The notes: generated from the sequence alone by a model not told the origin. A stretch of 49,339 nucleotides of DNA from Clostridia bacterium (GCA_017533565.1 JAFXHU010000013.1:1-49339), one strand, 5' to 3'. Shown: positions 26,858-35,240, numbered from the stretch's first letter. Program-made: numbers and translations.

Positions 26858-26892
26858 AACACGGCGGGGATTTCTTCTTCCGCCGTGTTTTT
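26858..26892 (+). terminator. Terminator after the esterase gene
   Basis: AACACGGCGG pairs with CCGCCGTGTT and a run of T follows. Confidence 0.88.
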
Positions 26893-26964
26893 TCCTTTGC
26901 AGATATGCCGAAAAAGGCGCGAAAACGTGTGGCAAAAATATAAAAAATATTTTTCAAAAAACAC

Positions 26965-26993
26965 TTGACAAACAAAATTCTTTCTGCTATAAT
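26965..26993 (+). promoter_or_regulatory. Promoter of the tRNA-Thr/tRNA-Tyr unit
   Basis: TTGACA, 17 bases, TATAAT, 21 bases before the first tRNA. Confidence 0.92.
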
Positions 26994-27013
26994 ATCACTT
27001 GTTCGGAGTGCTT

Positions 27014-27088
27014 GCTGGTGTGGCTCAATGGCAGAGCAGCTGATTTGTAATCAGCAGGTTGATGGTTCGACTCCGTTCACCAGCTCCA
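27014..27088 (+). tRNA. tRNA-Thr (TGT)
   Basis: 75 bases including an encoded CCA. The acceptor stem is GCTGGTG/CACCAGC. The anticodon stem GCTGA/TCAGC encloses TTTGTAA with anticodon TGT. The T loop is TTCGACT. Confidence 0.95.
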
Positions 27089-27095
27089 ATTATAT

Positions 27096-27180
27096 GGGGG
27101 AATTCCCGAGCGGCCAAAGGGGGCAGACTGTAAATCTGTTGTCACTGACTTCGCTGGTCCGAATCCAGCTTCCCCCACCA
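27096..27180 (+). tRNA. tRNA-Tyr (GTA), unusual T loop
   Basis: 85 bases with a long variable arm, acceptor stem GGGGGAA/TTCCCCC and an encoded CCA. The anticodon loop TGTAAAT carries GTA. The T arm is GCTGG-TCCGAAT-CCAGC, so position 55, almost always T, is C here. Confidence 0.9.
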
Positions 27181-27221
27181 TATAATGAAAAAACGACCCT
27201 CGCGGTCGTTTTTTCATTATA
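27181..27221. terminator. Terminator of the tRNA pair
   Basis: A long palindrome: TATAATGAAAAAACGACC pairs with its complement across a CTCGC-centred loop, with T-runs on both strands. Confidence 0.88.
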
Positions 27222-27467
27222 TTGCGCGGAAGACTCCAATTTCGTAACAGGCGCGGTTACGCGCGCTGGTTCGCATTTGCCAACCGAAGGTCGGCAAGCT
27301 TGTTTGCCAGACGAAGGGTGTGCAAATATTCTCGCATAGCGAGAATACCCGGCTTCCTTTACATTGCCTTTCACTTTGTCATTTTTTTAGCTGAGCTTCA
27401 GCGCACTTGCTTGCGCGACCCTCGCGGTCGTTTTTTCATTATATTGCGCGGAAGACTCCAATTTCGG
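27193..27467. repeat. 51-bp direct duplication that includes the terminator hairpin
   Basis: 27193-27243 and 27417-27467 are identical over about 51 bases, beginning CGACCCTCGCGGTCG and ending ACTCCAATTTCG. The second copy gives the radical SAM gene a terminator-like hairpin just upstream. The 173 bases between hold an ATTCTCG/CGAGAAT hairpin and no gene I can support. Confidence 0.88.
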
Positions 27468-27520
27468 GACGGCACTTTGACTTTTTATTTTTCATTTACA
27501 TATTTTAGAAAGGAGCAGCA

Positions 27521-28357
27521 ATGAAATTTTCACGGGTTTACGTTGAAATAACGAATGCTTGTAATTTATCCTGCTCCTTTTGTCACGGCACGAAAAGAGC
27601 AAAGCGGTTAACCTCAAAAGAGGAATTCGCGGTAATTCTTCGCGAGCTTTCGGGGTTGACGGATTACATATATTTGCACGTTATGGGAGAGCCGCTTTCG
27701 CATCCGTATATCGGGGAGCTTATCAAAATGGCAAACGAGCGCGGCTTTAAGGTTGCAATTACCACAAACGGCACGTTACTCCCCACCCGTGCAGCAATTT
27801 TGCTTGACAGTAAGCCGTATAAGGTAAATATTTCTTTACATTCGTTTGAGAAGGACGACTCGGTAAATATGGAAAAATACCTTGATGCCTGCTTTGATTT
27901 TGCAGACAAGGCGTCGGACGGGGGAGTTTTAACCGTGCTTCGTCTTTGGAACAGGGGATATGACGGAGGGCGCAACCTTGACGTGCTTTCGCTTTTAAGA
28001 CGGCGTTTTCCGAACGACGAGTGGGCAGAGGGGGCAAGAGGCTTTCGCCTTCGTCACAGGCTTCACCTTGAATGGGGGGAGAGATTTGAGTGGCCCGACC
28101 TTTCGGGCGAGGATTTGGGGGAGGACGTTTTTTGTCACGGAATGGGCGACCATTTTGGGATACTTTCGGACGGGACGGTTATTCCCTGCTGCCTTGATGC
28201 GGAGGGGGCGGTAAGGCTCGGTAATATTTTCGAAGAGCCGATTAGCGACATTCTCGCCTCCGAAAGAGCAGTCGCAATCCGCGAGGGCTTTCGGTGCAAG
28301 CGGGCGGTTGAGGAGCTTTGCAGGCGGTGTCCGTATGCAAGAAGGTTTAAAATATGA
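27521..28357 (+). CDS. Radical SAM protein with a SPASM-like C-terminus
   Basis: A 278-residue radical SAM protein. C14-x3-C18-x2-C21 (CNLSCSFC) binds the SAM-linked 4Fe-4S cluster, MGEPLSHP lies near residue 58, and a second Cys set (FCHGMG, IPCCLD, FRCKRAVEELCRRCPY) marks a SPASM-like auxiliary cluster domain. Such enzymes modify peptides, mature other enzymes or act on small molecules. The substrate cannot be told here. No peptide precursor or partner lies next to it. AGAAAGGAGCAGC precedes the start. Confidence 0.88.
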   Translation: MKFSRVYVEITNACNLSCSFCHGTKRAKRLTSKEEFAVILRELSGLTDYIYLHVMGEPLSHPYIGELIKMANERGFKVAITTNGTLLPTRAAILLDSKPYKVNISLHSFEKDDSVNMEKYLDACFDFADKASDGGVLTVLRLWNRGYDGGRNLDVLSLLRRRFPNDEWAEGARGFRLRHRLHLEWGERFEWPDLSGEDLGEDVFCHGMGDHFGILSDGTVIPCCLDAEGAVRLGNIFEEPISDILASERAVAIREGFRCKRAVEELCRRCPYARRFKI

Positions 28358-28365
28358 ATTCGTTA

Positions 28366-28398
28366 AAAAATGCGGAGAATCAGCTCTCCGCATTTTTA
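28366..28398. terminator. Bidirectional terminator
   Basis: A 13-bp stem AAAAATGCGGAGA/TCTCCGCATTTTT with an ATCAGC loop, between the radical SAM gene and the converging transporter gene, whose stop codon it overlaps. Confidence 0.9.
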
Positions 28399-29267
28399 TT
28401 TTTGCTTTGTTTTTTATTTGCGTTGATTTTTTTGTCGCCGTAAAGCTCCGACAGTATTGCCGAGGCGATGATAATTATCGCTCCGACAAGGACGGTGGGG
28501 GTAAAGCTTTTTTCGATGATAAAGGAGAGGATAACCGCGACAGTTGGGTCAAGATAGCTTACAATTGCGACGGTTTGCCCCTTTAGACCCTTTACTGCGG
28601 TAAAATAAAGAAGATACGCCAAGCCCGTATGTACAGCGCCGAGGAGAACGAGGAGAAGTCCGTCGGTAAGGGTGAAGCGGTAGGAGAATACGTTTTCGGT
28701 TAAAAGCACGTAGGGCAAAATCGACAAGGAGGCAAAGCCAAGCTGCATTATTGTAGTATCAAGCGAGGAAATGTCACGGATAAAGCGTTTGTTAATCAAG
28801 ACAACGAGGGCGTAAAGGAGTGCCGCGCCGAGGGCAAGAAGGCTTCCCGAACCCGTTCCGCTGATAAGCACCATTCCGAAAACGGCAGTAAGAGCGAGGA
28901 GGGCGCGAAGGAGCGTGATTTTTTCGCCGAGAAAGATTGCGGCGAGAATAATCACAAACACGGGCGAAAGATAATAAATCAGGGTCGATGCGGCAACCGA
29001 CGCATATTTATAGGATTCAAAAAGCAAAATCCAGTTAAAGCCAATAAACGCGCCCGATACAAGCAGGGGCAAAAGATTACGTTTTATGTCGACGAGCGAG
29101 GGTCTTTTTCCCGTGACAAGTGCCGCGACAAAAAGGAAAAGCGCACCGACGGAGCCGCGCACAAGGGCAACAAAGGGTCGTGAAGCGGGAATATTTACGA
29201 CAAAAATGCCGATTGTGCCGAAAATTATCATTGACAGGCATAGAGAAATATACGATTTTCTTTTCAT
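28380..29267 (-). CDS. EamA/DMT-family transporter
   Basis: A 295-residue membrane protein with ten hydrophobic segments in two EamA halves. SRPFVALVRGS in the first half and SYLDPTVAVILSFI in the second are typical of drug/metabolite transporters, many of which export amino acids or other metabolites. Substrate unknown. GGAGGGGTGAT precedes the start. The C-terminus is Lys/Asn-rich. It is a single gene. Confidence 0.88.
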   Translation of the reverse strand: MKRKSYISLCLSMIIFGTIGIFVVNIPASRPFVALVRGSVGALFLFVAALVTGKRPSLVDIKRNLLPLLVSGAFIGFNWILLFESYKYASVAASTLIYYLSPVFVIILAAIFLGEKITLLRALLALTAVFGMVLISGTGSGSLLALGAALLYALVVLINKRFIRDISSLDTTIMQLGFASLSILPYVLLTENVFSYRFTLTDGLLLVLLGAVHTGLAYLLYFTAVKGLKGQTVAIVSYLDPTVAVILSFIIEKSFTPTVLVGAIIIIASAILSELYGDKKINANKKQSKNKNAES

Positions 29268-29532
29268 TTTTTTATCACCCCTCCTTTTTTTGTTTTTGCT
29301 TTAAAAAATACAATTTTCAGCGGATTTATTGGGGTTTTACCGTTGTATTGTTATATTTTTGTCGGAAAATTGCGAGAAAACCTTTTTTGAAGTTTTCCGT
29401 TAAAGAGTTATATTTTTACCTTCCGTTAAGGTGAAAAATATTTGTTTTGTTGTATTTTTTGTCAATTTTGGTTTTATAGACGAAATTTAAGACGATTTAC
29501 TGTAATTTTACATCAAATAGAACAATGTGTCA
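29268..29532. other. AT-rich spacer without a gene
   Basis: About 265 bases of AT-rich sequence between the transporter start and the mannosidase operator. I see no open frame with a ribosome binding site and no clear hairpin. Confidence 0.6.
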
Positions 29533-29564
29533 ACAGTATTATTGACTTTTGTTGATAATACTGT
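29533..29564. promoter_or_regulatory. Operator-like inverted repeat in the mannosidase promoter
   Basis: ACAGTATTAT (29533-29542) and ATAATACTGT (29555-29564) are perfect reverse complements with 12 bases between. The repeat overlaps the -35 box and fills the spacer, as expected of a repressor site. Confidence 0.75.
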
Positions 29565-29570
29565 TAAAAT
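29542..29570 (+). promoter_or_regulatory. Promoter of the GH38 gene
   Basis: TTGACT, 17 bases, TAAAAT, ending 26 bases before the ATG. Confidence 0.8.
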
Positions 29571-29596
29571 AAAGGTACAAAAACAAGGAGCGAGCC

Positions 29597-31998
29597 ATGA
29601 AAAGACTTCATTTAATTTGTAACGCGCATATTGACCCGATTTGGCAATGGACGTGGGACGAGGGCATTTCCGCCACCATCTCCACCTTTAAGTCGGCGGC
29701 GGATTTGTGCGACGAGTTCGATTATATTTTTTGCCACGGCGAGTCGTTGCTTTACGAGGCTATTGAGAAGCACGCACCCGAGCTTTTTGAGAGAATCCGC
29801 GCACACGTTAAGTCGGGCAAGTGGGTAATCACAGGCGGCTGGTATTTACAGCCCGACTGTCTTATGCCATCGGGTGAGACCTTTGTAAGGCATATTGCGG
29901 TGGGCAAAAAATATTTTATGGAAAGATTCGGTGTAGAGCCGACGGTAACCACGAATTTCGATAGCTTTGGTCATTCGATAGGTCTTGTGCAAATTCTTGC
30001 AAAGAACGGCTATTCGGGATATATGGCGTGCCGTCCCTATCCGACGCAATTTGAATATCCCTCTCGCTTTTTCGTATGGCGAGGTCCTGACGGGTCGGAG
30101 ATTACCTTTACGGAGTCCTCCTCCTACAATTCACGTCTCGGTCACGTGACAGACAAGATTGATATGGAGCTTTTCGGAGGAGGAATGAGTATGCTCGGCT
30201 CTCCGAGTGCGGCGGACACAAGGCTCGATGACGTGGACTACATTCTTTGGGGTGTTGGAAATCACGGCGGAGGTCCGTCCAGAAAGGACCTTTGCGATAT
30301 TGAGGAATTGAATATAGAGGGCGTTGAGATTGTTCACAGCACGCCCGAGGCACTTTTTGCAGACGGTATCAAGGTTGGCGGCGAGGTAGAGGTTTCGCTT
30401 GTAACCTGTATGCCCGGCTGCTATTCCTCCATGGCGAGGGTGAAGCAGGCATTCCGCAGATGCGAGAGCTTGTTTTATTCAACCGAGAGAATGCTGGCAA
30501 TTGCTTCACAGTCGGGAATGAAGGTGGATTATACCGCGTTTCGCGAGGCGGAAAAGCGGCTTTTGCTTTCTACGTTCCACGATATTCTCCCCGGCAGCTG
30601 TGTAGAGGATGCAGAGCGTGAGGCCCTGACAATTATCTCGGCGGCAGAAAAGACGGCAAGAGATTACAGGTCGCAGGCACTTCTTTACCTTTCAATGTGC
30701 GAGAAGGTCGCGGGCGAGGGCGAATTCCCCGTGTTTGCATTCAATTATCAGCCGTATGAGCTTCGGGCTACCTGCAAGGTTGAGTTTATGCTTGCCGACC
30801 AGAACTGGGCGAGGTTACGCATTATCATCCCGTGGTGTTTGATGCAGTGGGAAGAAAAATTCCCGCACAGCTTATCAAGGAGAATTCCACGCTGAACCTT
30901 GATTGGAGAAAAAAGATTGTTTTCGATGCGACGCTTGCACCGCTTGGAATGACGCGCTTTACCGTAAAGGTTGAGGGTGTGCCCGCGAGTGTAAGGGCGG
31001 CGGTGGACTCCGACGTGGCTGTCGCGATAAAGGGTGCAAGGCTTCTCGAGTCGCCCGTCGAGCTTGAAATGTATGACGACACGGCAGACCCGTGGGGTAT
31101 GTCGCAAGAGGAGCTTTCGGGAATGGGTAAAAACCCCGTGGCTTTCCGCCTTATGAGTGGTGAGGAGGTTGACAGGTTTACCGCGGCAGAGGGGGCTTCT
31201 CCCGTCAGAATTATAGAGGACGGAGAGGTTTTCACGGCGGTGGAGGCACTTTACACCCATAACAATACCAATGCGGCGGTTGAATACAAAATGTATAAGA
31301 GCCATCCGTACACCGACCTTAAGCTTTCGGTAGAGTTTGCCGAGAAAAACAAGCTTTTGCGTGTAAAAATCCCCGTACCCAAGAGGATGCGCGGCGGAGA
31401 TATTGTCGGTGACGGTCCGTACGTTTGGGAGAAAAAGCCGACCGTCGGGGAAATCACGTTCCAGAAATGGGTCGGTGTTATGAAGGGCGACCGAGCCTTT
31501 GCTGTCATTAACGACGGCGTTTACGCGGGCAAATTTGACGGGGAGTTTATCTACCTTACGCTTCTTCGTGGGGCGGGATATTGCTTTCACCCGATAAACG
31601 ACAGACAGCTTTACCCGACGGACAGATATTTGCCGCGTATAGAGTGCGGAAGATATACCTTTAACCTTCGGATTTTTATGGGCGACGTTTGCGAGGTGAC
31701 GCAGGCAGCGGAGGAGTTTGCCTCGCATCCGTATGCGGTTAATATTTTCCCGATCGGTACGGGTAAAAAGGATAGCGTCACCGTCAGAGTGGCGGGCGAC
31801 GTTGTTTGCCCGATTATCAAGGAGGGAGAGTGCGAGGAGCTGTTATTCCGACTTTACAACCCGAAAAACAAGCCGAGCGAATTCACCGTACAGGTCGGCA
31901 AACACACAATCCACGACACGGTAGCCCAAAGAGCGATTGTCACCGTCGGATTTTCGGACGGTAAATTCACCGTTTACAGGGATAAAACGCCGGTGTGA
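29597..31998 (+). pseudogene. GH38 alpha-mannosidase, frameshifted
   Basis: GH38 enzymes release alpha-linked mannose from N-glycans and related sugars. The N-terminal half reads H11-I-D13 (zinc ligands), TTNFDSFGHS with the nucleophile Asp, and HDILPGSCV with another zinc His. The frame breaks near 30808-30811: after ADQNW the original frame ends at 30895 with unrelated residues, while the +1 frame continues sensibly as EVTHYHPVVFDAVGRKIP then LDWRKKIVF to 31998. One missing base accounts for it. The reconstructed product is about 800 residues, a plausible length. AAGGAG precedes the start. No signal peptide. The break may be real or a consensus error. Confidence 0.87.
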
Positions 31999-32004
31999 TA
32001 TGTC

Positions 32005-32040
32005 AAAGGACAGAGCTTTCAAGCATCTCTGTCCTTTTTT
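32005..32040 (+). terminator. Terminator after the GH38 gene
   Basis: AAAGGACAGAG pairs with CTCTGTCCTTT and a T-run follows. Confidence 0.9.
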
Positions 32041-32047
32041 ATATTCA

Positions 32048-32226
32048 TTATATCAAATCCGCTATATTGATTACATCCTTTTTCTTTCTTTTGGCTATTT
32101 GAAGTGTTTTGTAAGCACCGCCATAAGTGTACTTTACGTAAGCTATAACCAAATTTGCTTTTTTACCTTTTCTTTCACCTCGGCGCTTGCAGTAATACAA
32201 GAATGACCAGCAAAGCTGATTATCAT
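32048..32226 (-). pseudogene. Remnant of a SLOG-like (DUF1273/YpsA-type) gene
   Basis: On the minus strand a start with GAGGCGG upstream gives MIISFAGHSCITASAEV then KKQIWL and a stop. Directly after, in another frame, LVIAYVKYTYGGAYKTLQ runs to a stop at 32048. These match, from memory of the family, the beginning (SFAGHS or SFCGHS) and end (FVIAYVTHTWGGAYQT) of a SLOG-like protein of about 150 residues common in gut Firmicutes. The middle (roughly 80-90 codons) is missing, so this is an internally deleted relic. It still has a consensus promoter between two palindromic operators. Confidence 0.65.
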
Positions 32227-32240
32227 AAGCCGCCTCTTTT

Positions 32241-32254
32241 TGTGGAACTCCACG
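32241..32254. promoter_or_regulatory. Palindromic operator O1
   Basis: TGTGGAACTCCACG, one of three GTGGAAnTCCAC-type sites. It lies just downstream of the minus-strand -10 box. Confidence 0.75.
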
Positions 32255-32267
32255 ATTTTATAATTGT

Positions 32268-32296
32268 ATTATACACTTTGGCGAAATCTTTGTCAA
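32268..32296 (-). promoter_or_regulatory. Divergent promoter toward the SLOG-like relic
   Basis: TTGACA, 17 bases, TATAAT on the minus strand, flanked by operators O1 and O2. Confidence 0.85.
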
Positions 32297-32299
32297 TAT

Positions 32300-32313
32300 C
32301 GTGGAACTCCACG
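32300..32313. promoter_or_regulatory. Palindromic operator O2
   Basis: CGTGGAACTCCACG, adjoining the minus-strand -35 box and near the expected -35 position of the plus-strand promoter, whose -10 is TATAAT at 32336-32341. Confidence 0.75.
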
Positions 32314-32342
32314 AGATAAAAATCATTATTTCACCTATAATT

Positions 32343-32360
32343 ATTGTGGAATTCCACAAT
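32343..32360. promoter_or_regulatory. Palindromic operator O3
   Basis: ATTGTGGAATTCCACAAT, a perfect 18-bp palindrome at the expected transcript start of the HTH gene. Confidence 0.8.
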
Positions 32361-32376
32361 TAAAGTAGGTGTGATT

Positions 32377-32613
32377 ATGAAACTAAACGATGCGATTGTA
32401 AGGCGTATAGAGGAAATTTGTAAGGAACGCGGCAGCAATATATGCGATATTTCCCTTAACGGTGGGATGTCGCCATCCGCAATTTACGATATTGTAAAAG
32501 GACGTACAAAATGCTCCAAGGTTATTACCGTAAAACGCTTTTGCGAGGGCGCGAAAATAACCTTGTCCGAATTTTTTGACAGAGATTATTTCAACGAAAC
32601 AGAGGAAGATTGA
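32377..32613 (+). CDS. Small XRE-type HTH repressor
   Basis: A 78-residue DNA-binding protein: IRRIEEICKERG-like first helix (VRRIEEICKERG), NICDISLNGGMSPSAIYDI as helix-turn-helix, then FCEGAKITLSEFFD. The start at 32377 follows AGGTG; a longer frame from 32344 would begin inside operator O3 and is rejected. Three matching palindromes upstream, one at its own transcript start and one at the start of a divergent promoter, suggest it represses itself and the divergent gene, of which only a relic remains. Confidence 0.85.
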   Translation: MKLNDAIVRRIEEICKERGSNICDISLNGGMSPSAIYDIVKGRTKCSKVITVKRFCEGAKITLSEFFDRDYFNETEED

Positions 32614-32632
32614 ATATTTTTAGCCTTGATAG

Positions 32633-32663
32633 AAAAAAGGAACTCGCGGGAGTTCCTTTTTTT
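32633..32663. terminator. Bidirectional terminator
   Basis: AAAAAAGGAACTC pairs with GAGTTCCTTTTTT around a short GCGG loop. It serves the HTH gene and the converging araC-type gene. Confidence 0.9.
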
Positions 32664-32668
32664 GTGCT

Positions 32669-33436
32669 TTATTCTCCGTATTTGGACGGGGGGAGTCCGT
32701 AGTAGGCTTTAAAGGCTTTTGAAAAGTTGAACGGGTCGGGGTAGCCGACCATTGCTGCGGCTTCGGTAACCGAAAATCCCTCCTCAAGCAGGCGCGCGGC
32801 GTTTTGCATTCGCACACGTGTTATATATTCCTTTAACCCCATACCGTATCTTTCCTTGAACACTTTATAAAGGTAGCTTCGGTCAAAGCCAAAGGTGCGG
32901 GCAAGCTCCCCGACCGAAAGCTCCCGCATATAGTTATACCTTACGTATCGGTGGATGCGGCGGAGGCGGTCGGAGGGGCTGTCCACCCTGCCCTCCCCGA
33001 AAAGATAGTATATAAGCTCGTACACCGCGGCCACATACGGCTCGGCGGCGGTTACCTCGTCAAGGACAAGCTCTCTTACCCGTTCGCCGAGGCGAGGCGG
33101 GAGAGTCGCGGTAGAGGGTGCGGTCGCAAACGCTTCGGCGCGGTCGCCGATAAAGCCAATCCATGCGTATTCCCACGGGTCGTTTTCGTCGGCGGAATAG
33201 ACGGTGACCTCCCCCTCCTTTATTATAAATGCCTGCCCCGCGGTGACGGTATGGGTGCCGCGCCTGTCAGTGAAGCTTCCCTTTCCCGAAAGGCAAAAAT
33301 GCACGAGCACGTATTCGCGCACAGCGGGCCCGAATTTATGCTTTGACTCACATTTTTCACAGCCCGCGAGAATTGGCACTACCTCCGTCCCGCGACGGTC
33401 GATAAAGGTAATATGCTTTATGGTATAATTATTCAT
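32669..33436 (-). CDS. AraC-family regulator
   Basis: A 255-residue regulator with an N-terminal cupin-like sensor (VLVHFCLSGKGSFTDRRG, GQAFIIKEGEV) and a C-terminal AraC double helix-turn-helix (about 165-255; ELARTFGFDRSYLYKVFKE, then AAMVGYPDPFNFSKAFK and YYGLPPSKY). It is transcribed away from the GH4 glycosidase gene and probably controls it in response to a sugar. GGAGC precedes the start. A -10 ATTTTA box on the minus strand at 33489-33494 overlaps one of two direct repeats. Confidence 0.9.
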   Translation of the reverse strand: MNNYTIKHITFIDRRGTEVVPILAGCEKCESKHKFGPAVREYVLVHFCLSGKGSFTDRRGTHTVTAGQAFIIKEGEVTVYSADENDPWEYAWIGFIGDRAEAFATAPSTATLPPRLGERVRELVLDEVTAAEPYVAAVYELIYYLFGEGRVDSPSDRLRRIHRYVRYNYMRELSVGELARTFGFDRSYLYKVFKERYGMGLKEYITRVRMQNAARLLEEGFSVTEAAAMVGYPDPFNFSKAFKAYYGLPPSKYGE

Positions 33437-33483
33437 ACAAGCTCCGCACGAAAACTGTTATTCAAGGGGGACAACCCCGCTTG

Positions 33484-33536
33484 TCAACATTTTAACATAT
33501 ATATGCCACAAAAATCAATAGAAAATCAACATTTTA
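33484..33536. promoter_or_regulatory. Direct repeats between araC-type and GH4 genes
   Basis: TCAACATTTTA occurs at 33484-33494 and 33526-33536, 42 bp apart, about four helical turns. The second copy sits between a weak -35 and a TAAAAT -10 (33542-33547) for GH4. This spacing and orientation fit an AraC-type activator. Confidence 0.55.
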
Positions 33537-33583
33537 TATAGTAAAATATATTTGACGGTAAATCATACCGAAAGGAGATTTTT

Positions 33584-34903
33584 ATGAAAATTACGTTTAT
33601 GGGTGCGGGAAGCACCGTATTTGCAAAGAACGTGCTTGGTGACACGCTTCTCACTCCTGCGCTTACGGAGGAGCTTGAAATCGCGCTTTACGACATTGAC
33701 GGAGCGAGGCTTTCGGAGTCGAAGCTGGTTATCGACCTTCTCAACAAGAAGTATAACGGTGGCAAAGCGAAGATTTACACCTACCTCGGTGTAGAAAACC
33801 GCAAGGAGGCGCTTCGCGGTGCAAAATTCGTTATTAACGCGATACAGGTCGGACTTTACGACCCGTGCACGATTATCGATTTTGAGATACCGAAGAAATA
33901 CGGACTTCGTCAGACGATTGCCGACACTCTCGGTATCGGAGGTATCTTCCGCGGACTTCGTACAATTCACGTTATGAAGGGCTTTGCGGAGGATATGGCG
34001 GAGGTTTGCCCCGACGCATATTTCCTCAACTACACGAATCCAATGGCAATCCTTTCGGGATATATGCAAAGATACACGCCGATAAAGACGGTGGGACTTT
34101 GCCACTCGGTGCAGGTTTGCACGCAAACGCTTTTCGGCGGTCTTGGACTCGACCGTTCGATAATCGGAAGCGAGAAAATCGCGGGTATTAACCATATGGC
34201 GTGGCTTCTTGACGTAAGGGATAAGGAGGGCAACGACCTTTATCCGCTTATCAGAAGGCTGGCAAAGGAAAAGAATGCAAGCGAAAAGCATCACGATATG
34301 GTGCGCTACGACTACATCGACAAGCTCGGCTATTATTGCACCGAGTCAAGCGAGCATAACGCGGAATACAACTGCTTTTACATAAAGGAGAAATACCCCG
34401 AGCTTATCGAGAGGTTTAACATTCCGCTTGACGAATATCCGAGAAGATGCGTAAACCAGATTGAAAAATGGGAAAAGCAGCGCGACGAGCTTATCAACGG
34501 TGGCGATATTATGCACGAGCGCTCGCGCGAATACGCTTCGCACATTATGGAGGCAATCGTCACGGATAAGCCGTACAGGATTGGCGGAAACGTGCTTAAC
34601 ACGGGACTTATCGACAACCTTCCCGCCGACGCTTGCGTAGAGGTGCCGTGTATGATAGACGGCGACGGTATTCACCCGACACACGTCGGAAGGCTTCCCG
34701 TACAGCTTGCGGCAATGAATATGACGAATATAAATCCCCAGCTGCTTACGATAGAGGCGGCAGTCACGGGCAAGCGTGAGCATATTTATCACGCGGCAAT
34801 GCTTGAGCCTCATACCGCGGCGGAGCTTTCGATAGACGAGATAATCAAGATGTGCGACGAGCTTTACGAGGCACACGAAAACGCGGGGTATCCGATACTT
34901 TAA
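33584..34903 (+). CDS. GH4 alpha-glucosidase/alpha-galactosidase
   Basis: A 439-residue NAD- and metal-dependent glycosidase of family GH4. FMGAGSTVFAKNV is the nucleotide-binding loop, LNYTNPMAI (about 150) and VGLCHSVQ (about 170) hold metal and catalytic residues, and GGNVLNTGLIDNLP lies near 335. The Cys-His-Ser form of the metal motif is the one seen in alpha-glucosidases and alpha-galactosidases such as AglA and MelA. GH4 enzymes act in the cytosol by oxidation, elimination and reduction at the sugar. AAAGGAGA precedes the start. Exact sugar specificity cannot be read. Probably activated by the divergent AraC regulator. Confidence 0.92.
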   Translation: MKITFMGAGSTVFAKNVLGDTLLTPALTEELEIALYDIDGARLSESKLVIDLLNKKYNGGKAKIYTYLGVENRKEALRGAKFVINAIQVGLYDPCTIIDFEIPKKYGLRQTIADTLGIGGIFRGLRTIHVMKGFAEDMAEVCPDAYFLNYTNPMAILSGYMQRYTPIKTVGLCHSVQVCTQTLFGGLGLDRSIIGSEKIAGINHMAWLLDVRDKEGNDLYPLIRRLAKEKNASEKHHDMVRYDYIDKLGYYCTESSEHNAEYNCFYIKEKYPELIERFNIPLDEYPRRCVNQIEKWEKQRDELINGGDIMHERSREYASHIMEAIVTDKPYRIGGNVLNTGLIDNLPADACVEVPCMIDGDGIHPTHVGRLPVQLAAMNMTNINPQLLTIEAAVTGKREHIYHAAMLEPHTAAELSIDEIIKMCDELYEAHENAGYPIL

Positions 34904-34927
34904 TTTTTATACAAAAAATTTTCAAAC

Positions 34928-34962
34928 AAAAAATGCCGGCTCGCTTAAGCTGGCATTTTTAT
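34928..34962. terminator. Bidirectional terminator
   Basis: AAAATGCCGGCT and AGCTGGCATTTT pair with a CGCTTA-type loop between GH4 and the converging XRE gene. Confidence 0.8.
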
Positions 34963-35165
34963 CTGTACGGCCTTCTTACGTCGGTCAAGCCGAGAATGTA
35001 ATCGACGGACGTTTTGTAAAGATGGGCGAGCCTTATAAGACATTCGATGGGTATTTGCCGATGCCCGCTTTCGTACTGTGAATAGGTATTCTGCTTCACG
35101 TGGAGGTAGGCGGCAACCTGACTTTGCGTAAGGTCGTTATCCTCTCTCAAATCCTTTATCCTCAT
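34959..35165 (-). CDS. XRE-family HTH regulator
   Basis: A 68-residue Cro/CI-type DNA-binding protein: IKDLREDNDLTQSQVAAYL, QNTYSQYESGHRQIP, LAHLYKTSVDYILGLTD. The ATG at 35165 is preferred (AGGGG upstream) to a GTG two codons earlier. Two TCTC-N5-G(A/T)GA sites in the spacer toward the divergent gene are likely operators, so it may repress itself and its neighbour. Confidence 0.88.
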   Translation of the reverse strand: MRIKDLREDNDLTQSQVAAYLHVKQNTYSQYESGHRQIPIECLIRLAHLYKTSVDYILGLTDVRRPYR

Positions 35166-35200
35166 AAGCACCCCTATGGCTTTTTTGTTATTATATATAA

Positions 35201-35240
35201 TCTCGTTTTGAGATATTGACTTTTATCTCATTTTGTGATA
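35201..35240. promoter_or_regulatory. Paired operators and promoter between XRE gene and hypothetical gene
   Basis: TCTCGTTTTGAGATA (35201-35215) and TCTCATTTTGTGATA (35226-35240) are related 15-bp sites 25 bp apart. The second lies in the spacer of the plus-strand promoter TTGACT (35216-35221), N17, TAAAAT (35239-35244). Confidence 0.75.

Noticed and set aside
27090-27374. Minus-strand frame ending in SWIRTSEVSD-type sequence
   Set aside because: This is the antisense translation of tRNA-Tyr and its terminator, a common false annotation.
30748-31728. 326-codon open frame on the minus strand
   Set aside because: Antisense to the second half of the GH38 gene, without RBS or recognisable domain.
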